64,000 nucleotides of DNA from assembly GCA_947500545.1 (NCBI GenBank), contig CANMSO010000005.1, forward strand, positions 455,968 through 519,967, in the 5' to 3' direction. The DNA comes from an uncultured Aquimarina sp. GTDB taxonomy: Bacteria; Bacteroidota; Bacteroidia; Flavobacteriales; Flavobacteriaceae. How positions within the stretch are numbered: the first letter of the stretch is position 1; each line of letters opens with the position of its first letter. The notes beneath the pieces are model-generated. The model was not told the origin of the DNA, searched no databases, and was given only the letters and a program-made list of their open reading frames with translations. Position numbers and translations under genes: made by a program. Below, piece by piece: positions 9,828-19,241 of the stretch.

Positions 9828-10709
9828 ATGAGTTATACAGATAAAATGCTTCGTGATGGAGCACTAAAAGGAAAAAACATTGTCGTTACCGGAGGTGGTA
9901 GCGGATTAGGAAAAGCAATGACCAAGTGTTTTCTAGAACTTGGTGCCAAGGTTGCTATAACATCTCGTAATCTTGAAAAATTAGAGAACACGGCTAAAGA
10001 ACTCGAAGCTGAAACAGGCGGCACATGTTTACCTTTGCAATGTGATGTTAGACATTATGATCAAGTAGAAGCAATGAGAGACAAAGCTCTTGCCGAGTTT
10101 GGCTCTATAGATGTATTACTTAATAATGCAGCTGGAAACTTTATTTCTCCAACAGAACGTTTATCGGCAAATGCATTTGATACAATAATAGATATTGTTC
10201 TTAAAGGAACTAAGAATTGCACATTGGCTTTTGGAAAACATTGGATTGATACAAAGTCTAAAAATACAGTGGTACTTAATATTGTTACCACCTATGCTTG
10301 GACAGGATCTGCTTATGTTGTACCAAGTGCTACAGCCAAAGCAGGTGTACTTGCAATGACAAGATCTCTTGCGGTAGAATGGGCAAAGTACGGAATGCGA
10401 TTTAATGCAATTGCTCCAGGACCATTTCCAACAAAAGGAGCATGGGATAGATTAATGCCTGGAGATTTAAAAGAAAAACTTGATATCACTAAACAAGTAC
10501 CTTTAGGTCGTGTAGGTGATCATCAAGAGCTTGCCAATTTGGCTTCATATTTAGTTTCAGATTTTTCTGCCTATGTTAATGGTGAAGTAGTTACAATAGA
10601 TGGCGGAGAATGGTTAAAAGGTGCTGGAGAGTTTAACATGCTTGAGCAAGTTCCGGAAGAAATGTGGGACATGCTAGAAGCTTCTATACGATCTAAAAAC
10701 AAGAAATAA
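9828..10709 (+). CDS. SDR-family oxidoreductase, 2,4-dienoyl-CoA reductase-like
   Basis: 293 aa short-chain dehydrogenase. The Rossmann cofactor motif VTGGGSGLGKAM is near residue 20, and NNAAGNF is the NNAG-type stabilising motif. The segment PSATAKAGVLAMTRSLAVEW holds the K of the active site, but the usual catalytic Tyr is replaced by Ser/Ala (SATAKAG), which is typical of the peroxisomal/mitochondrial-type dienoyl-CoA reductases rather than classical YxxxK SDRs. The likely role is reduction of 2,4-dienoyl-CoA in unsaturated fatty-acid oxidation. It lies between a terminator upstream and another downstream, so it is probably monocistronic. Confidence 0.85.
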   Translation: MSYTDKMLRDGALKGKNIVVTGGGSGLGKAMTKCFLELGAKVAITSRNLEKLENTAKELEAETGGTCLPLQCDVRHYDQVEAMRDKALAEFGSIDVLLNNAAGNFISPTERLSANAFDTIIDIVLKGTKNCTLAFGKHWIDTKSKNTVVLNIVTTYAWTGSAYVVPSATAKAGVLAMTRSLAVEWAKYGMRFNAIAPGPFPTKGAWDRLMPGDLKEKLDITKQVPLGRVGDHQELANLASYLVSDFSAYVNGEVVTIDGGEWLKGAGEFNMLEQVPEEMWDMLEASIRSKNKK

Positions 10710-10738
10710 CTAGTTATTAACAATAATTAAGGTACACT

Positions 10739-10769
10739 AGACCATCCCCAAAGGCGGATGGTCTTTTTT
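10739..10769 (+). terminator. Rho-independent terminator after SDR gene
   Basis: A 9-bp stem AGACCATCC/GGATGGTCT with an 8-nt loop is followed by six T residues; it separates the SDR gene from the par operon. Confidence 0.92.
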
Positions 10770-10848
10770 ATCTCTCACTGTTAACATTTTTCATTTTTAT
10801 AATTTATAATAAATTGTATTTTTACCTCTTAAATCCAAATCTCCCCTT

Positions 10849-11613
10849 ATGGGTAAAATAATAGCGATTGCCAATCAAAAAGGTGGTGTAGGTAAAACTA
10901 CCACCTCTGTAAATTTAGCAGCCTCTCTAGGTGTTTTAGAGAAAAAAGTATTACTTATCGATGCCGATCCCCAGGCTAATGCCACATCGGGACTTGGGTT
11001 AGATGTTGAGAGTATCGAAAAAGGTACATATCAGATCTTAGAGCATACTATAAAACCAGAAGATGCTATAATGGAAACCAGTTCACCAAATGTGCATATA
11101 ATACCTTCGCATATAGACCTGGTTGCAATTGAGATCGAGCTTGTTGATAAAGATGAACGTGAATATATGCTTAAAAAAGCAATTCAAGGACTCAAATCTC
11201 AATATGATTATATACTTATAGATTGCGCACCATCTCTTGGTCTACTAACATTAAATGCATTAACGTCTGCGGATTCGGTTATGATCCCAATCCAATGTGA
11301 ATATTTTGCTCTAGAAGGACTAGGTAAACTTTTAAATACCATCAAGAGTGTACAAAAAGTGCATAATAAAAATCTTGACATTGAGGGGTTATTACTTACT
11401 ATGTATGATTCGCGATTAAGACTGTCAAATCAAGTAGTAGAAGAAGTACAAAAACACTTTAATGAGATGGTATTTAAAACAATCATCCAAAGAAATATAC
11501 GTTTAAGTGAAGCACCAAGTTATGGTGAAAGTATAATTAATTATGATGCAGCTAGCAAAGGTGCCAGTAATTATTTAAGTTTAGCACACGAAATTATTAA
11601 GAAAAATAGCTAA
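10849..11613 (+). CDS. parA: Chromosome-partitioning ATPase ParA (Soj)
   Basis: 254 aa. Deviant Walker A motif KGGVGKTTTSVNLAA at residues 11-25, with the signature lysine, then DADPQANAT (A') and LIDCAPSLGLLTLNAL (Walker B region). ParA dimers bind DNA non-specifically and move ParB-bound origin regions apart during segregation. It begins the conserved flavobacterial order parA-parB-DUF5683-dapB-lepB-WbqC, with only 6 nt before parB. Confidence 0.97.
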   Translation: MGKIIAIANQKGGVGKTTTSVNLAASLGVLEKKVLLIDADPQANATSGLGLDVESIEKGTYQILEHTIKPEDAIMETSSPNVHIIPSHIDLVAIEIELVDKDEREYMLKKAIQGLKSQYDYILIDCAPSLGLLTLNALTSADSVMIPIQCEYFALEGLGKLLNTIKSVQKVHNKNLDIEGLLLTMYDSRLRLSNQVVEEVQKHFNEMVFKTIIQRNIRLSEAPSYGESIINYDAASKGASNYLSLAHEIIKKNS

Positions 11614-11619
11614 GGATTC

Positions 11620-12528
11620 ATGGCGAAGGCAACAAAAAAACAAGCTTTAGGAAGAGGGCTTTCAGCATTGCTGAAAGATCCGGATAATGATATAAAATCT
11701 GTTGATGACAAAAATGCTGATAAAGTAGTTGGTAATATTATAGAATTAGAACTAGAAAGCATTGATGTAAACCCGTTTCAACCTCGTACTAGTTTTAATG
11801 ATGAGACATTACGTGAGCTTGCAACTTCTATAAAGGAAGTTGGGGTTATCCAACCAATTACAGTTAGAAAACTTGATTTCAACAACTTTCAATTAGTAAG
11901 TGGTGAAAGACGTTTTCGCGCTTCTAAACTAGCTGGTTTAAAAACTATTCCTGCTTACATAAGAATAGCTAATGACCAGGAGTCACTTACAATGGCTTTG
12001 GTAGAAAATATCCAAAGACAAGACTTAGATCCTATTGAGATTGCATTATCATATCAACGCCTTATTGATGAAATTAGCCTTACACAGGAACAATTAAGTG
12101 ATAGAGTCGGTAAAAAAAGATCTACAATAGCCAATTATCTTAGATTATTAAAACTGGATCCAATAGTACAGACCGGAATGCGTGATGGTTTTATCTCTAT
12201 GGGGCATGGTCGAGCACTTATTAATGTAGAAGATCAGCAACAACAGCTAGATATCTATGAAAAAATAATAGGGAACTCGTTATCTGTTCGCAACACCGAA
12301 AGTTTAGTTAGGTCTTTAAATAGTAAAACGGAAGGCTCGAATACTGCAAAAACAGAAAATTTAGGAGCTCCGAAATATATTTTAAAAGGAGTTAAAGACT
12401 TTTCTGAATATTTTGGTGCAAAAATTGACGTAAAAGTTTCGAGTAAAGGAAGTGGTAAATTAATTATACCTTTTTCTTCTGAGGAAGATTTTAAACGTTT
12501 AAAGAAACTTATCAATAGTGAAGATTAA
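11620..12528 (+). CDS. parB: Chromosome-partitioning protein ParB (Spo0J)
   Basis: 302 aa. The N-terminal motif KKQALGRGLSALL is the ParA-stimulating peptide of chromosomal ParBs. The CTP-binding Noc/ParB domain has NPFQPR and the box-II motif GERRFRAS, followed by the HTH that binds parS (about residues 140-185; RVGKKRSTIANYLRLLKL). The C-terminal segment forms the dimer domain. No parS site (consensus TGTTTCACGTGAAACA) was noticed in this window. Confidence 0.97.
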   Translation: MAKATKKQALGRGLSALLKDPDNDIKSVDDKNADKVVGNIIELELESIDVNPFQPRTSFNDETLRELATSIKEVGVIQPITVRKLDFNNFQLVSGERRFRASKLAGLKTIPAYIRIANDQESLTMALVENIQRQDLDPIEIALSYQRLIDEISLTQEQLSDRVGKKRSTIANYLRLLKLDPIVQTGMRDGFISMGHGRALINVEDQQQQLDIYEKIIGNSLSVRNTESLVRSLNSKTEGSNTAKTENLGAPKYILKGVKDFSEYFGAKIDVKVSSKGSGKLIIPFSSEEDFKRLKKLINSED

Positions 12529-13135
12529 ATTCTTTTATATTATTTTTTTAATACTTTTTTCTACTCAAAGTATTCTTTCACAAGAAAATGATGACCTAAA
12601 AGTAGCCACAGAAGAAGTTGCAAAAAAGAAAAAGAAAAGGAAGGAAAAAAAGATCCGTCCTTATGAACCTTTGGCTCCTGCACGAGCAGCATTTTATTCT
12701 GCCGCCCTACCAGGTCTTGGGCAAGCATATACAAGAAAGTATTGGAAAATACCTGTGGTTTATGCAGCCATTGGTACTGGAATTTATTTTTATATTGACA
12801 ATAACAATAGATACAATGAATTTCGTGATATTTTCAAACGTAGACTTGCTGGATTTACAGATGATCAATTCTATGGTGTACCAGATGCCAATGGTGATCC
12901 AACTTTAGTAACCAATGACCAATTAATTGCAATTCAGGATCGTTTTAGACGTGACAAAGAACTATCATTACTACTAACAGTAGCCGCTTATGTTTTGAAT
13001 ATTGTAGATGCAAATGTTACTGCTCATTTACAACAATATAACATTAACGAAGATCTCTCTTTTAAACCCAAAGTAAACTTTAACGAATTCAACACAGGAC
13101 TCAATTATGGAGTTTCACTCAATTATAGTTTTTGA
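12518..13135 (+). CDS. DUF5683 domain membrane protein
   Basis: 205 aa from a GTG start that overlaps the end of parB by 11 nt. A signal peptide (MKIKFFYIIFLILFSTQSILSQ) is followed by a very basic KKKKKRKEKKIRPYEP stretch, then the DUF5683 domain: ARAAFYSAALPGLGQAYTRKYW and a hydrophobic helix at VVYAAIGTGIYFYI, and a second at LLLTVAAYVLNIVDANVTAHL. Function is unknown; its fixed place between parB and dapB in flavobacteria suggests an envelope role but proves nothing. Confidence 0.88.
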   Translation: MKIKFFYIIFLILFSTQSILSQENDDLKVATEEVAKKKKKRKEKKIRPYEPLAPARAAFYSAALPGLGQAYTRKYWKIPVVYAAIGTGIYFYIDNNNRYNEFRDIFKRRLAGFTDDQFYGVPDANGDPTLVTNDQLIAIQDRFRRDKELSLLLTVAAYVLNIVDANVTAHLQQYNINEDLSFKPKVNFNEFNTGLNYGVSLNYSF

Positions 13136-13173
13136 AAATAAACATTGTACTTTTATAAACAATTAACCAACAC

Positions 13174-13872
13174 ATGAAAATTGCATTATTAGGATATGGC
13201 AAAATGGGTAAAACCATAGAAAAAATTGCTATAGAAAGAGGCCATAGTATCGTGCTTAGAGTAGATAAGGATGATAAAGCTTATGATGTTTCTAAAGCTG
13301 ATGTTGCAATTGATTTCAGCATTCCATCTGCAGCAGTAAATAACCTTACTAATTGTTTTAACACCAATGTACCAGTTGTATCTGGAACTACAGGATGGTT
13401 AAAACATTATGAACAAATGGTTCTGTTATGCAAAGAAAAAAAAGGAGGGTTTATTTATGCTTCTAATTATAGTCTTGGAGTGAACTTATTCTTTGAGCTA
13501 AATAAAAAATTAGCAAGCATGATGACTCCGTTAGAGGGATATGATATTTCTATGGAAGAAATTCATCATACCGAAAAACTAGATGCACCTAGCGGCACTG
13601 CCATAACACTTGCAGAAGGAATCATTGAAAATAGCAGTAAAAACAACTGGCAATTAGATACTGGAGATAAAAATACTATCCCTATTATTGCAAAGAGAAT
13701 TGATAAAGTGCCTGGCACACATACAGTCACCTACTCATCTCTAGTAGATGATATAGAAATTAAGCATACTGCCCACAATCGCAATGGATTTGCTTTGGGT
13801 GCTGTAGTTGCTGCAGAATGGTTGAAAGATAAAACAGGGGTTTTCGGCATGAAAGATGTTTTAGGCCTATAA
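13174..13872 (+). CDS. dapB: 4-hydroxy-tetrahydrodipicolinate reductase
   Basis: 232 aa. It reduces the dapA product with NAD(P)H in the lysine and meso-diaminopimelate pathway. The Rossmann motif ALLGYGKMGKTIE is at the N-terminus; VSGTTGW, the catalytic stretch EEIHHTEKLDAPSGTA with the His-His pair and Lys, and the end motif RNGFALGAVVAAEWL all fit the short Bacteroidota DapB type. It sits in the par-lepB cluster, 38 nt after the DUF5683 gene. Confidence 0.97.
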   Translation: MKIALLGYGKMGKTIEKIAIERGHSIVLRVDKDDKAYDVSKADVAIDFSIPSAAVNNLTNCFNTNVPVVSGTTGWLKHYEQMVLLCKEKKGGFIYASNYSLGVNLFFELNKKLASMMTPLEGYDISMEEIHHTEKLDAPSGTAITLAEGIIENSSKNNWQLDTGDKNTIPIIAKRIDKVPGTHTVTYSSLVDDIEIKHTAHNRNGFALGAVVAAEWLKDKTGVFGMKDVLGL

Positions 13873-13925
13873 AAAGTGTAACGCTTTTAGAGTAGCGAAT
13901 ACTTATACTACAAAATATATTAAAG

Positions 13926-15503
13926 ATGATACTTACAGAATGGTTTATTTTTTTCCTGATACTACAGGTGATTCATTTTTTAGGAACATGGAAATTATAT
14001 GTTAAAGCTGGTAGAAAAGCTTGGGAAGCAATAATACCTGTATATAATGCCGTGGTTTTAATGAAGATCATAAATCGACCATGGTGGTGGGTGATCTTAC
14101 TTTTTATCCCTGTTATAAATGTTATTATGTTACCTGTGATTTGGGTAGAAACCATTAGAAGCTTCGGTAAAAATTCTACCACAGATACTATCCTTGTTAT
14201 TGTTACTCTAGGGTTTTACATCTTTTATGTAAACTATATGTTGGATGCAACCTATATTGAAGATCGAGATTTAAAACCAAAAACAGCAACAGGAGAATGG
14301 ATTAGCTCTATATTATTTGCTGTAGTTGCTGCTACCATTGTACATACATACTTCATGCAGCCATACACTATCCCAACAGGCTCTTTAGAGCGCACCTTAC
14401 TTGTTGGGGATTTCCTTTTCGTAAGCAAATTTCATTACGGAGCACGAACCCCTATGACTGCAGTATCTTTTCCTATGGTACATGATACTATTCCATTGGC
14501 TAGAACTAAATCATACACAAGTAAACCACAGTATCCCTATTTTAGATTACCTGGTTTTCAAAAAATCAAACGCAATGATATTGTTGTATTTAGTTGGCCA
14601 ATTGACACTGTCCGTTTTTTTAGAGATAGATCAAAGAAAAGCTTTTACAAACCCATTGATAAAAAATCTAATTACGTAAAACGTTGCGTAGCTATCCCAG
14701 GAGATTCTCTATCTGTAGTAGATGGTTATGTGAATATTAATGGAGGAAGAACCAAGTTGCCCAGTCGTGCTCAGGTACAATTTTCCTATACAGGAACTAC
14801 AAAAGGTAATAATTTCAACCTTCAGAATTTATATGATCGCTACAAAATAAAAGCAAAAAACCCTCAAGAATTTGGATACGACAACCAACGTTTTTTCGTT
14901 AAAGGAATGACCGAAGAGGCTGCTACGAGGTTTAAAAACCACCCAAACGTAGCCAGTATTCAAAGAATGATAGCCTCGGAAGGGCAGAAAGATCCAAATA
15001 TTTTTCCCAACAACGGTAAAGTAAACTGGAACTCTGATAACTTCGGTCCTATTTACATTCCCGAAGCGGGAAAAACGGTAAAAATGGATCTTAAAAGTTT
15101 TTCTTTATATCGAAGAATTATTGAAGTCTATGAAGGGTCTGAACTAGGGATTGACAACAAACTATCAGTAAACGGAACCCAGATACTACTTAATGGAGAA
15201 CCAATAGAGAGTTACACCTTTAAGCAAGATTATTACTGGATGATGGGTGACAATCGTCACAATAGTGAAGATAGTCGTGCCTGGGGGTATGTTCCTGAAA
15301 ACCATGTAGTAGGAAAACCTGTCTTTGTATGGTTTAGTTGGGACACGGATGCCAAAGGATTATTTAATAAAATAAGATGGGAACGTATGTTCACAACTGT
15401 AGGCGGAGATGGCGAACCTGTTTCTTATTTCAAATATTTCTTGATACTACTAGCGGGTTGGATCATTTATGGTCAATATCGTAAAAGAAAAAAAGGAGCA
15501 TAA
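13926..15503 (+). CDS. lepB: Signal peptidase I with DUF5684-type N-terminal domain
   Basis: 525 aa, far longer than the ~320-aa E. coli enzyme. The first ~110 residues have several membrane helices (GRKAWEAIIPVYNAVVLMKI; PWWWVILLFIPVINVI), matching the DUF5684 region fused to S26 peptidases in Bacteroidota. The catalytic serine is in PYTIPTGSLERTL (about residue 155) and the general-base lysine in YVKRCVAIPGDSL (about residue 253). The box-E motif GDNRHNSEDSRAWG is near residue 440. A final helix (FKYFLILLAGWIIYG) anchors the C-terminus. It removes signal peptides of exported proteins. Confidence 0.95.
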   Translation: MILTEWFIFFLILQVIHFLGTWKLYVKAGRKAWEAIIPVYNAVVLMKIINRPWWWVILLFIPVINVIMLPVIWVETIRSFGKNSTTDTILVIVTLGFYIFYVNYMLDATYIEDRDLKPKTATGEWISSILFAVVAATIVHTYFMQPYTIPTGSLERTLLVGDFLFVSKFHYGARTPMTAVSFPMVHDTIPLARTKSYTSKPQYPYFRLPGFQKIKRNDIVVFSWPIDTVRFFRDRSKKSFYKPIDKKSNYVKRCVAIPGDSLSVVDGYVNINGGRTKLPSRAQVQFSYTGTTKGNNFNLQNLYDRYKIKAKNPQEFGYDNQRFFVKGMTEEAATRFKNHPNVASIQRMIASEGQKDPNIFPNNGKVNWNSDNFGPIYIPEAGKTVKMDLKSFSLYRRIIEVYEGSELGIDNKLSVNGTQILLNGEPIESYTFKQDYYWMMGDNRHNSEDSRAWGYVPENHVVGKPVFVWFSWDTDAKGLFNKIRWERMFTTVGGDGEPVSYFKYFLILLAGWIIYGQYRKRKKGA

Positions 15504-15518
15504 TCATAAATAAGAACA

Positions 15519-16145
15519 TTGAAGAATACCTTATTGCACCCTATGTATTTTGGGTCTATAGCACAATATGCTGCTATAGCTCAATCTGAAGCTGTGGTTT
15601 TTGAAAACGAAGATAACTATCAAAAACAGACCTATCGTAATCGAACGTATATCTACGGAGCAAACGGTAAACTATTACTTACTATTCCCATAAAACATGT
15701 AGGAAAAGAAAGAAGACAATTGTATAAGGATGTTCGTATAGAAAATGATTTTGAATGGCAAACATTGCACTGGAGGTCAATAGAGACCGCATATAGAACC
15801 TCTCCTTTTTTTGAATATTACGAAGATGAATTTGCTCATTTATATGAAAAAAAGAAGGGCTTCCTTTTAGATTTCAATTATGAATGTATGCAAGCAGTTA
15901 ACGATTGCCTTCAATTAGATTGTTCTTTTACAAAAACCAACGAATATTTTAAGGAACCAAAAGATTTACTAGACTTTAGAGGATTAGTCAACGCCAAAAA
16001 GGACAAAACTCACCAACTAGAAACCTATATCCAAGTGTTTATAGAAAAACACGGTTTTATATCCAACCTTTCTATTCTGGATTTATTATTTAATGAAGGT
16101 ACCAATGCTTTGACTTATTTAGAGAAGCAATCAGTTTTTTCATGA
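15519..16145 (+). CDS. WbqC-family protein
   Basis: 208 aa from a TTG start; the next Met is 8 residues in, but the N-terminal strand preceding it (KNTLLHPMYFGSIAQY) belongs to the family fold, so TTG is preferred. WbqC-like proteins have conserved QPxYFP-like N-termini and NRTYI and WRSIETAYRTSPFFEYY segments, all present. WbqC members are found in polysaccharide loci, but this copy sits directly after lepB in a fixed housekeeping cluster, so a role in O-antigen synthesis should not be assumed. Overlaps the next gene by 4 nt. Confidence 0.9.
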   Translation: MKNTLLHPMYFGSIAQYAAIAQSEAVVFENEDNYQKQTYRNRTYIYGANGKLLLTIPIKHVGKERRQLYKDVRIENDFEWQTLHWRSIETAYRTSPFFEYYEDEFAHLYEKKKGFLLDFNYECMQAVNDCLQLDCSFTKTNEYFKEPKDLLDFRGLVNAKKDKTHQLETYIQVFIEKHGFISNLSILDLLFNEGTNALTYLEKQSVFS

Positions 16146-16450
16146 TTCGACCTTTCTTACATTATGGCCTCCACCTTTTTGTCCCACTAGTTATTGCTTT
16201 AATTTTCTTCCCAAAGCAATGGAAAAAAATATATCTTATCTTTTTAGGTGCTATGTTAATCGATCTGGATCATTTATTAACGTATCCTATTTTTGACCCT
16301 AATCGTTGCAGTATCGGTTTTCATCCTTTACACAGCTATTATGCAATTGTGGGGTATGCCGTTTTTCTATTCTCGTCAAAAATCCGTGTTATTGCTTTAG
16401 CCTTACTTTGGCATATTATTACAGATCAAATTGACTGTTGGATGATGTAA
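16142..16450 (+). CDS. DUF6122-family small membrane protein
   Basis: 102 aa with three or four membrane helices. Histidine/aspartate motifs sit between helices: HYGLHLFVP, MLIDLDHLLTYP, HPLHSYYA and LWHIITDQIDCW, which fits the DUF6122 family and suggests a membrane metal-binding protein, though no enzyme activity is known to me. It overlaps the WbqC gene by ATGA, so the two are translationally coupled. Confidence 0.88.
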   Translation: MIRPFLHYGLHLFVPLVIALIFFPKQWKKIYLIFLGAMLIDLDHLLTYPIFDPNRCSIGFHPLHSYYAIVGYAVFLFSSKIRVIALALLWHIITDQIDCWMM

Positions 16451-16541
16451 AGGCACATCATACCTAACTCTTTTGCAAAATAATTATTACATTTATTACA
16501 AATCTAGGACCAATTGTTCTTTTTAATACATTCTTTTGCCT

Positions 16542-17318
16542 ATGAACAGATTTATACTTTACATCGTAATTTTTGCATTATTTTCCTGTGGTAAAAAATC
16601 TCAAGAATCTAAAAACAATGCTAATCAAGCTACAAAAGAAGATTTCAACAAGGTGGTAGAACTAAAAAAAAATGATACCATATCAATTGATTCAACATTA
16701 GCACATAGACTCTCTGGCAAAGAGGTTTCTAAAGTTTTCACCAAAAGGAAACAAAATCTGTTAGGTATTTCAAACACTGTATATCAAGCATATTCTTATA
16801 ATGATGAATCTGGTAAATATTATCTATTATTAACAGATCACATGAAAACAATAGATGAAGAAAAAGATACCTTATACGATAACATATTTGCAATGAAAGT
16901 AAGCAACAAAAACAATCAACTCAAAAAGAGTTCCTCTATTAAAGATGAAATAGATGAAGATTGGGAAACAACCATTGGTTTTTGGAACAAATACTCAGAA
17001 ATATCTGATCTAGACAAAGACGGTTTAGCAGACCTTATATTGGTTTATGGGACAAAAGGTCAAGACGAGTATGTAGACGGCAGGGTAAAGATCATGATAT
17101 ACCATAAGAAGAAAAGAATTACTATAAGGCATCAAAATAGCGATATTAAGGGTGGTAGGCTAACTAAAATAAGCAGCAAGTTTTATACTTTACCTACACA
17201 AATACAACAAGTTATAAAAGAAAAAATGCGTCTAATGGTAAAAAATAGACACGCAACTTTTTCAGAGAATTGGGAAACCCAAATGACAAAAGAAGCTACT
17301 CGTTTAGAAGATAATTAA
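16542..17318 (+). CDS. Lipoprotein of unknown function
   Basis: 258 aa. A TTG two codons earlier is possible, but ATG at 16542 directly begins the lipoprotein signal MNRFILYIVIFALFSC. The mature protein is Lys/Asp-rich, and DLDKDGLADLILVYG near residue 163 is a calcium-type DxDxDG loop as in FG-GAP/VCBS-like repeats, but only one copy is visible. The C-terminal region is strongly basic. No family or role is recognised. It is convergent with the phosphodiesterase gene 8 nt away. Confidence 0.75.
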   Translation: MNRFILYIVIFALFSCGKKSQESKNNANQATKEDFNKVVELKKNDTISIDSTLAHRLSGKEVSKVFTKRKQNLLGISNTVYQAYSYNDESGKYYLLLTDHMKTIDEEKDTLYDNIFAMKVSNKNNQLKKSSSIKDEIDEDWETTIGFWNKYSEISDLDKDGLADLILVYGTKGQDEYVDGRVKIMIYHKKKRITIRHQNSDIKGGRLTKISSKFYTLPTQIQQVIKEKMRLMVKNRHATFSENWETQMTKEATRLEDN

Positions 17319-17326
17319 TAATGATT

Positions 17327-18343
17327 TTATAATTTTATTCTTGAAAATATAGGGTAATGGTCAGAAAGCTCTTGATCAAAATTTTTAAACTCTAATACTT
17401 CAAATTTTTCAGACACTAAAATAAAATCAATTCGCAAAGGAAATAAATCAAAATCAAAAGTTCTTCCAAAACCCTTGCCTGCTTTCTTAAAAGCATCTTG
17501 TAAGCCTTCAGATTTTACTTTATTATACACATAAGAATATGGTGAATTATTAAAATCTCCAAGAACTATATTCTTATAGGGTGACGTTTTAATATGTTCT
17601 ATCAACTTCTCAGTTTGTTCTTGCTGTGTCTCGAAAGACATTGCTATTCTTTTTAAGAGCTTCTGAGAATCTTCCCTTGCCAATTCACCAGTATTAGGGC
17701 TTATCTTATGAGATTGCAGATGTACGTTGTAAACTCGTATTGTATCGCTTTTTATCACTATATCCGTAAAAATAATATTGTTTGCAGTTTTTTTAAAATG
17801 CAAAGACCCTTTATTGATAATAGGATACTTTGAAAAAACAACCATTGCCAATTCTCCATTATCGTTATTGAAATCCTGGTATTCATATGTATATTGATTA
17901 AAATCAATATCAGGATTATTATAAAACTCCTGAGCACAAAATATATCTGGATTTTGCTCCCTTACTAACTTAGAAATATCCTGAGGTATTGAATCAGAAT
18001 CAATCCAATCAAAACGATTAAAGCTATGCACATTATAACTGAGAAATGTAATACTATCCTCTATATGATCAGATGATTTTCCGCTCAACTTATACAATGA
18101 AGAAACATGAGTAGCACCTAAAATAAGCACTACCAAGGAAAGTATCAGTTTTTTATTAAGTAAAACCGCCCAATACAATAGAAAAATCAGATTAACAATT
18201 ATCAAAATAGGAACTGTTAAACTGAGAACAGAAAGTGATGGAAACGTTTTGGGTGAAACATACGGCAATAAATATGATAACAATAGCGCAAATGCTGCTA
18301 TAGAATTCATAACAAAGACGAACTTATTAATCAACTTCCTCAT
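17327..18343 (-). CDS. Endonuclease/exonuclease/phosphatase family membrane protein
   Basis: 338 aa. Three N-terminal hydrophobic helices (about residues 8-28, 37-58, 64-84) anchor it in the membrane. The remaining domain is the EEP metal-dependent phosphodiesterase fold: FLSYNVHSFNRF (Asn), DIFCAQEFY (Glu metal ligand), VYNVHLQSH, VLGDFNNSPYS (Asp/Asn) and LSDHYPI (catalytic His pair). The substrate is not evident; flavobacterial members are usually predicted to face the periplasm. It is 6 nt downstream of the second rhomboid gene, in the same direction. Confidence 0.9.
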   Translation of the reverse strand: MRKLINKFVFVMNSIAAFALLLSYLLPYVSPKTFPSLSVLSLTVPILIIVNLIFLLYWAVLLNKKLILSLVVLILGATHVSSLYKLSGKSSDHIEDSITFLSYNVHSFNRFDWIDSDSIPQDISKLVREQNPDIFCAQEFYNNPDIDFNQYTYEYQDFNNDNGELAMVVFSKYPIINKGSLHFKKTANNIIFTDIVIKSDTIRVYNVHLQSHKISPNTGELAREDSQKLLKRIAMSFETQQEQTEKLIEHIKTSPYKNIVLGDFNNSPYSYVYNKVKSEGLQDAFKKAGKGFGRTFDFDLFPLRIDFILVSEKFEVLEFKNFDQELSDHYPIFSRIKL

Positions 18344-18349
18344 TATAGT

Positions 18350-19240
18350 TTATTCCTTACCCGCTTTAAACAAAAAGTCTTTTTCTTCTTTGGTTAAGCT
18401 ATCGTATCCACTTTTGCTAATCTTATCAAGAATAGCATCAATTTGTTGTTGATTTGGAGATTTAATATGAGTTTTCTTTACAGAACCTGCTGTTTTCTTA
18501 GTTGATTTTGTATATGACTTAGACTTGTGTACAGTTTTTAAAGGGCTTTTCTTTTTTGATTTAAATAGATTTACAAATCCATCCATTAACTTTTCAAACC
18601 AAGCACCGATATCATTTCCTTTTTTGAGTTGAATCGCATATAGGTACCCAAAAATAGCTCCGCCCATATGAGCAATCAACCCACCTGCATTACCAGAAGT
18701 AGGAATCTGAATCAAATCAGACAATACTACAAACACTCCTATCTGCCATAGTTTAACATTAAAGAAAATTATTCTTACTTCGCTATTTGGAGTATATGCA
18801 GCAATAAAAATCATTATTGCTCTAACGGCTGCTGATGCGCCAATTAAATATGCCAATGAGCCTGACAACACTGGAAACACATTATATGCCAAAACAAATA
18901 ATAACCCGCCACAGATGGCCCCAAGTAGGTAAACAGTAAGAAACCTTTTTTCTGTAAATAAGTTTAAGACATATTGCCCAAACCAATATAGTACTAACAT
19001 ATTCCAGAAGATATGCCAAAAGTCAAAATGTAAAAAACTATACGTAAGTACACTCCAGATCTGAATAATTAAGGATTCAGGATCAACTGGTAGCACAAAC
19101 CACTCCATCAAAACTCCTGGGTTAATCTTAAAAATCCATGAACCAAGTGTAGCAAATAAAAACAGAGCCGCATTAATAACAATTAACTTAATAATGATAT
19201 TAGCTGTCTTAAACTGATATGTCAAATTATTAGTCGCCAT
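18350..19240 (-). CDS. Rhomboid-family intramembrane serine protease (second of pair)
   Basis: 296 aa. A start 21 codons upstream would overlap the preceding gene; ATG at 19240 leaves one base and starts with MATNNLTYQF, so I use it. Six membrane helices are followed by a long basic cytoplasmic tail (KSKKKSPLKTVHKSKSY) and a conserved C-terminal helix. The catalytic Ser is in LIGASAAVRAI, where the usual GxSG is GASA, and the catalytic His is in LIAHMGGAIFGY. Both dyad residues are kept, so activity is likely. Confidence 0.92.
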   Translation of the reverse strand: MATNNLTYQFKTANIIIKLIVINAALFLFATLGSWIFKINPGVLMEWFVLPVDPESLIIQIWSVLTYSFLHFDFWHIFWNMLVLYWFGQYVLNLFTEKRFLTVYLLGAICGGLLFVLAYNVFPVLSGSLAYLIGASAAVRAIMIFIAAYTPNSEVRIIFFNVKLWQIGVFVVLSDLIQIPTSGNAGGLIAHMGGAIFGYLYAIQLKKGNDIGAWFEKLMDGFVNLFKSKKKSPLKTVHKSKSYTKSTKKTAGSVKKTHIKSPNQQQIDAILDKISKSGYDSLTKEEKDFLFKAGKE

Positions 19241-19241
19241 A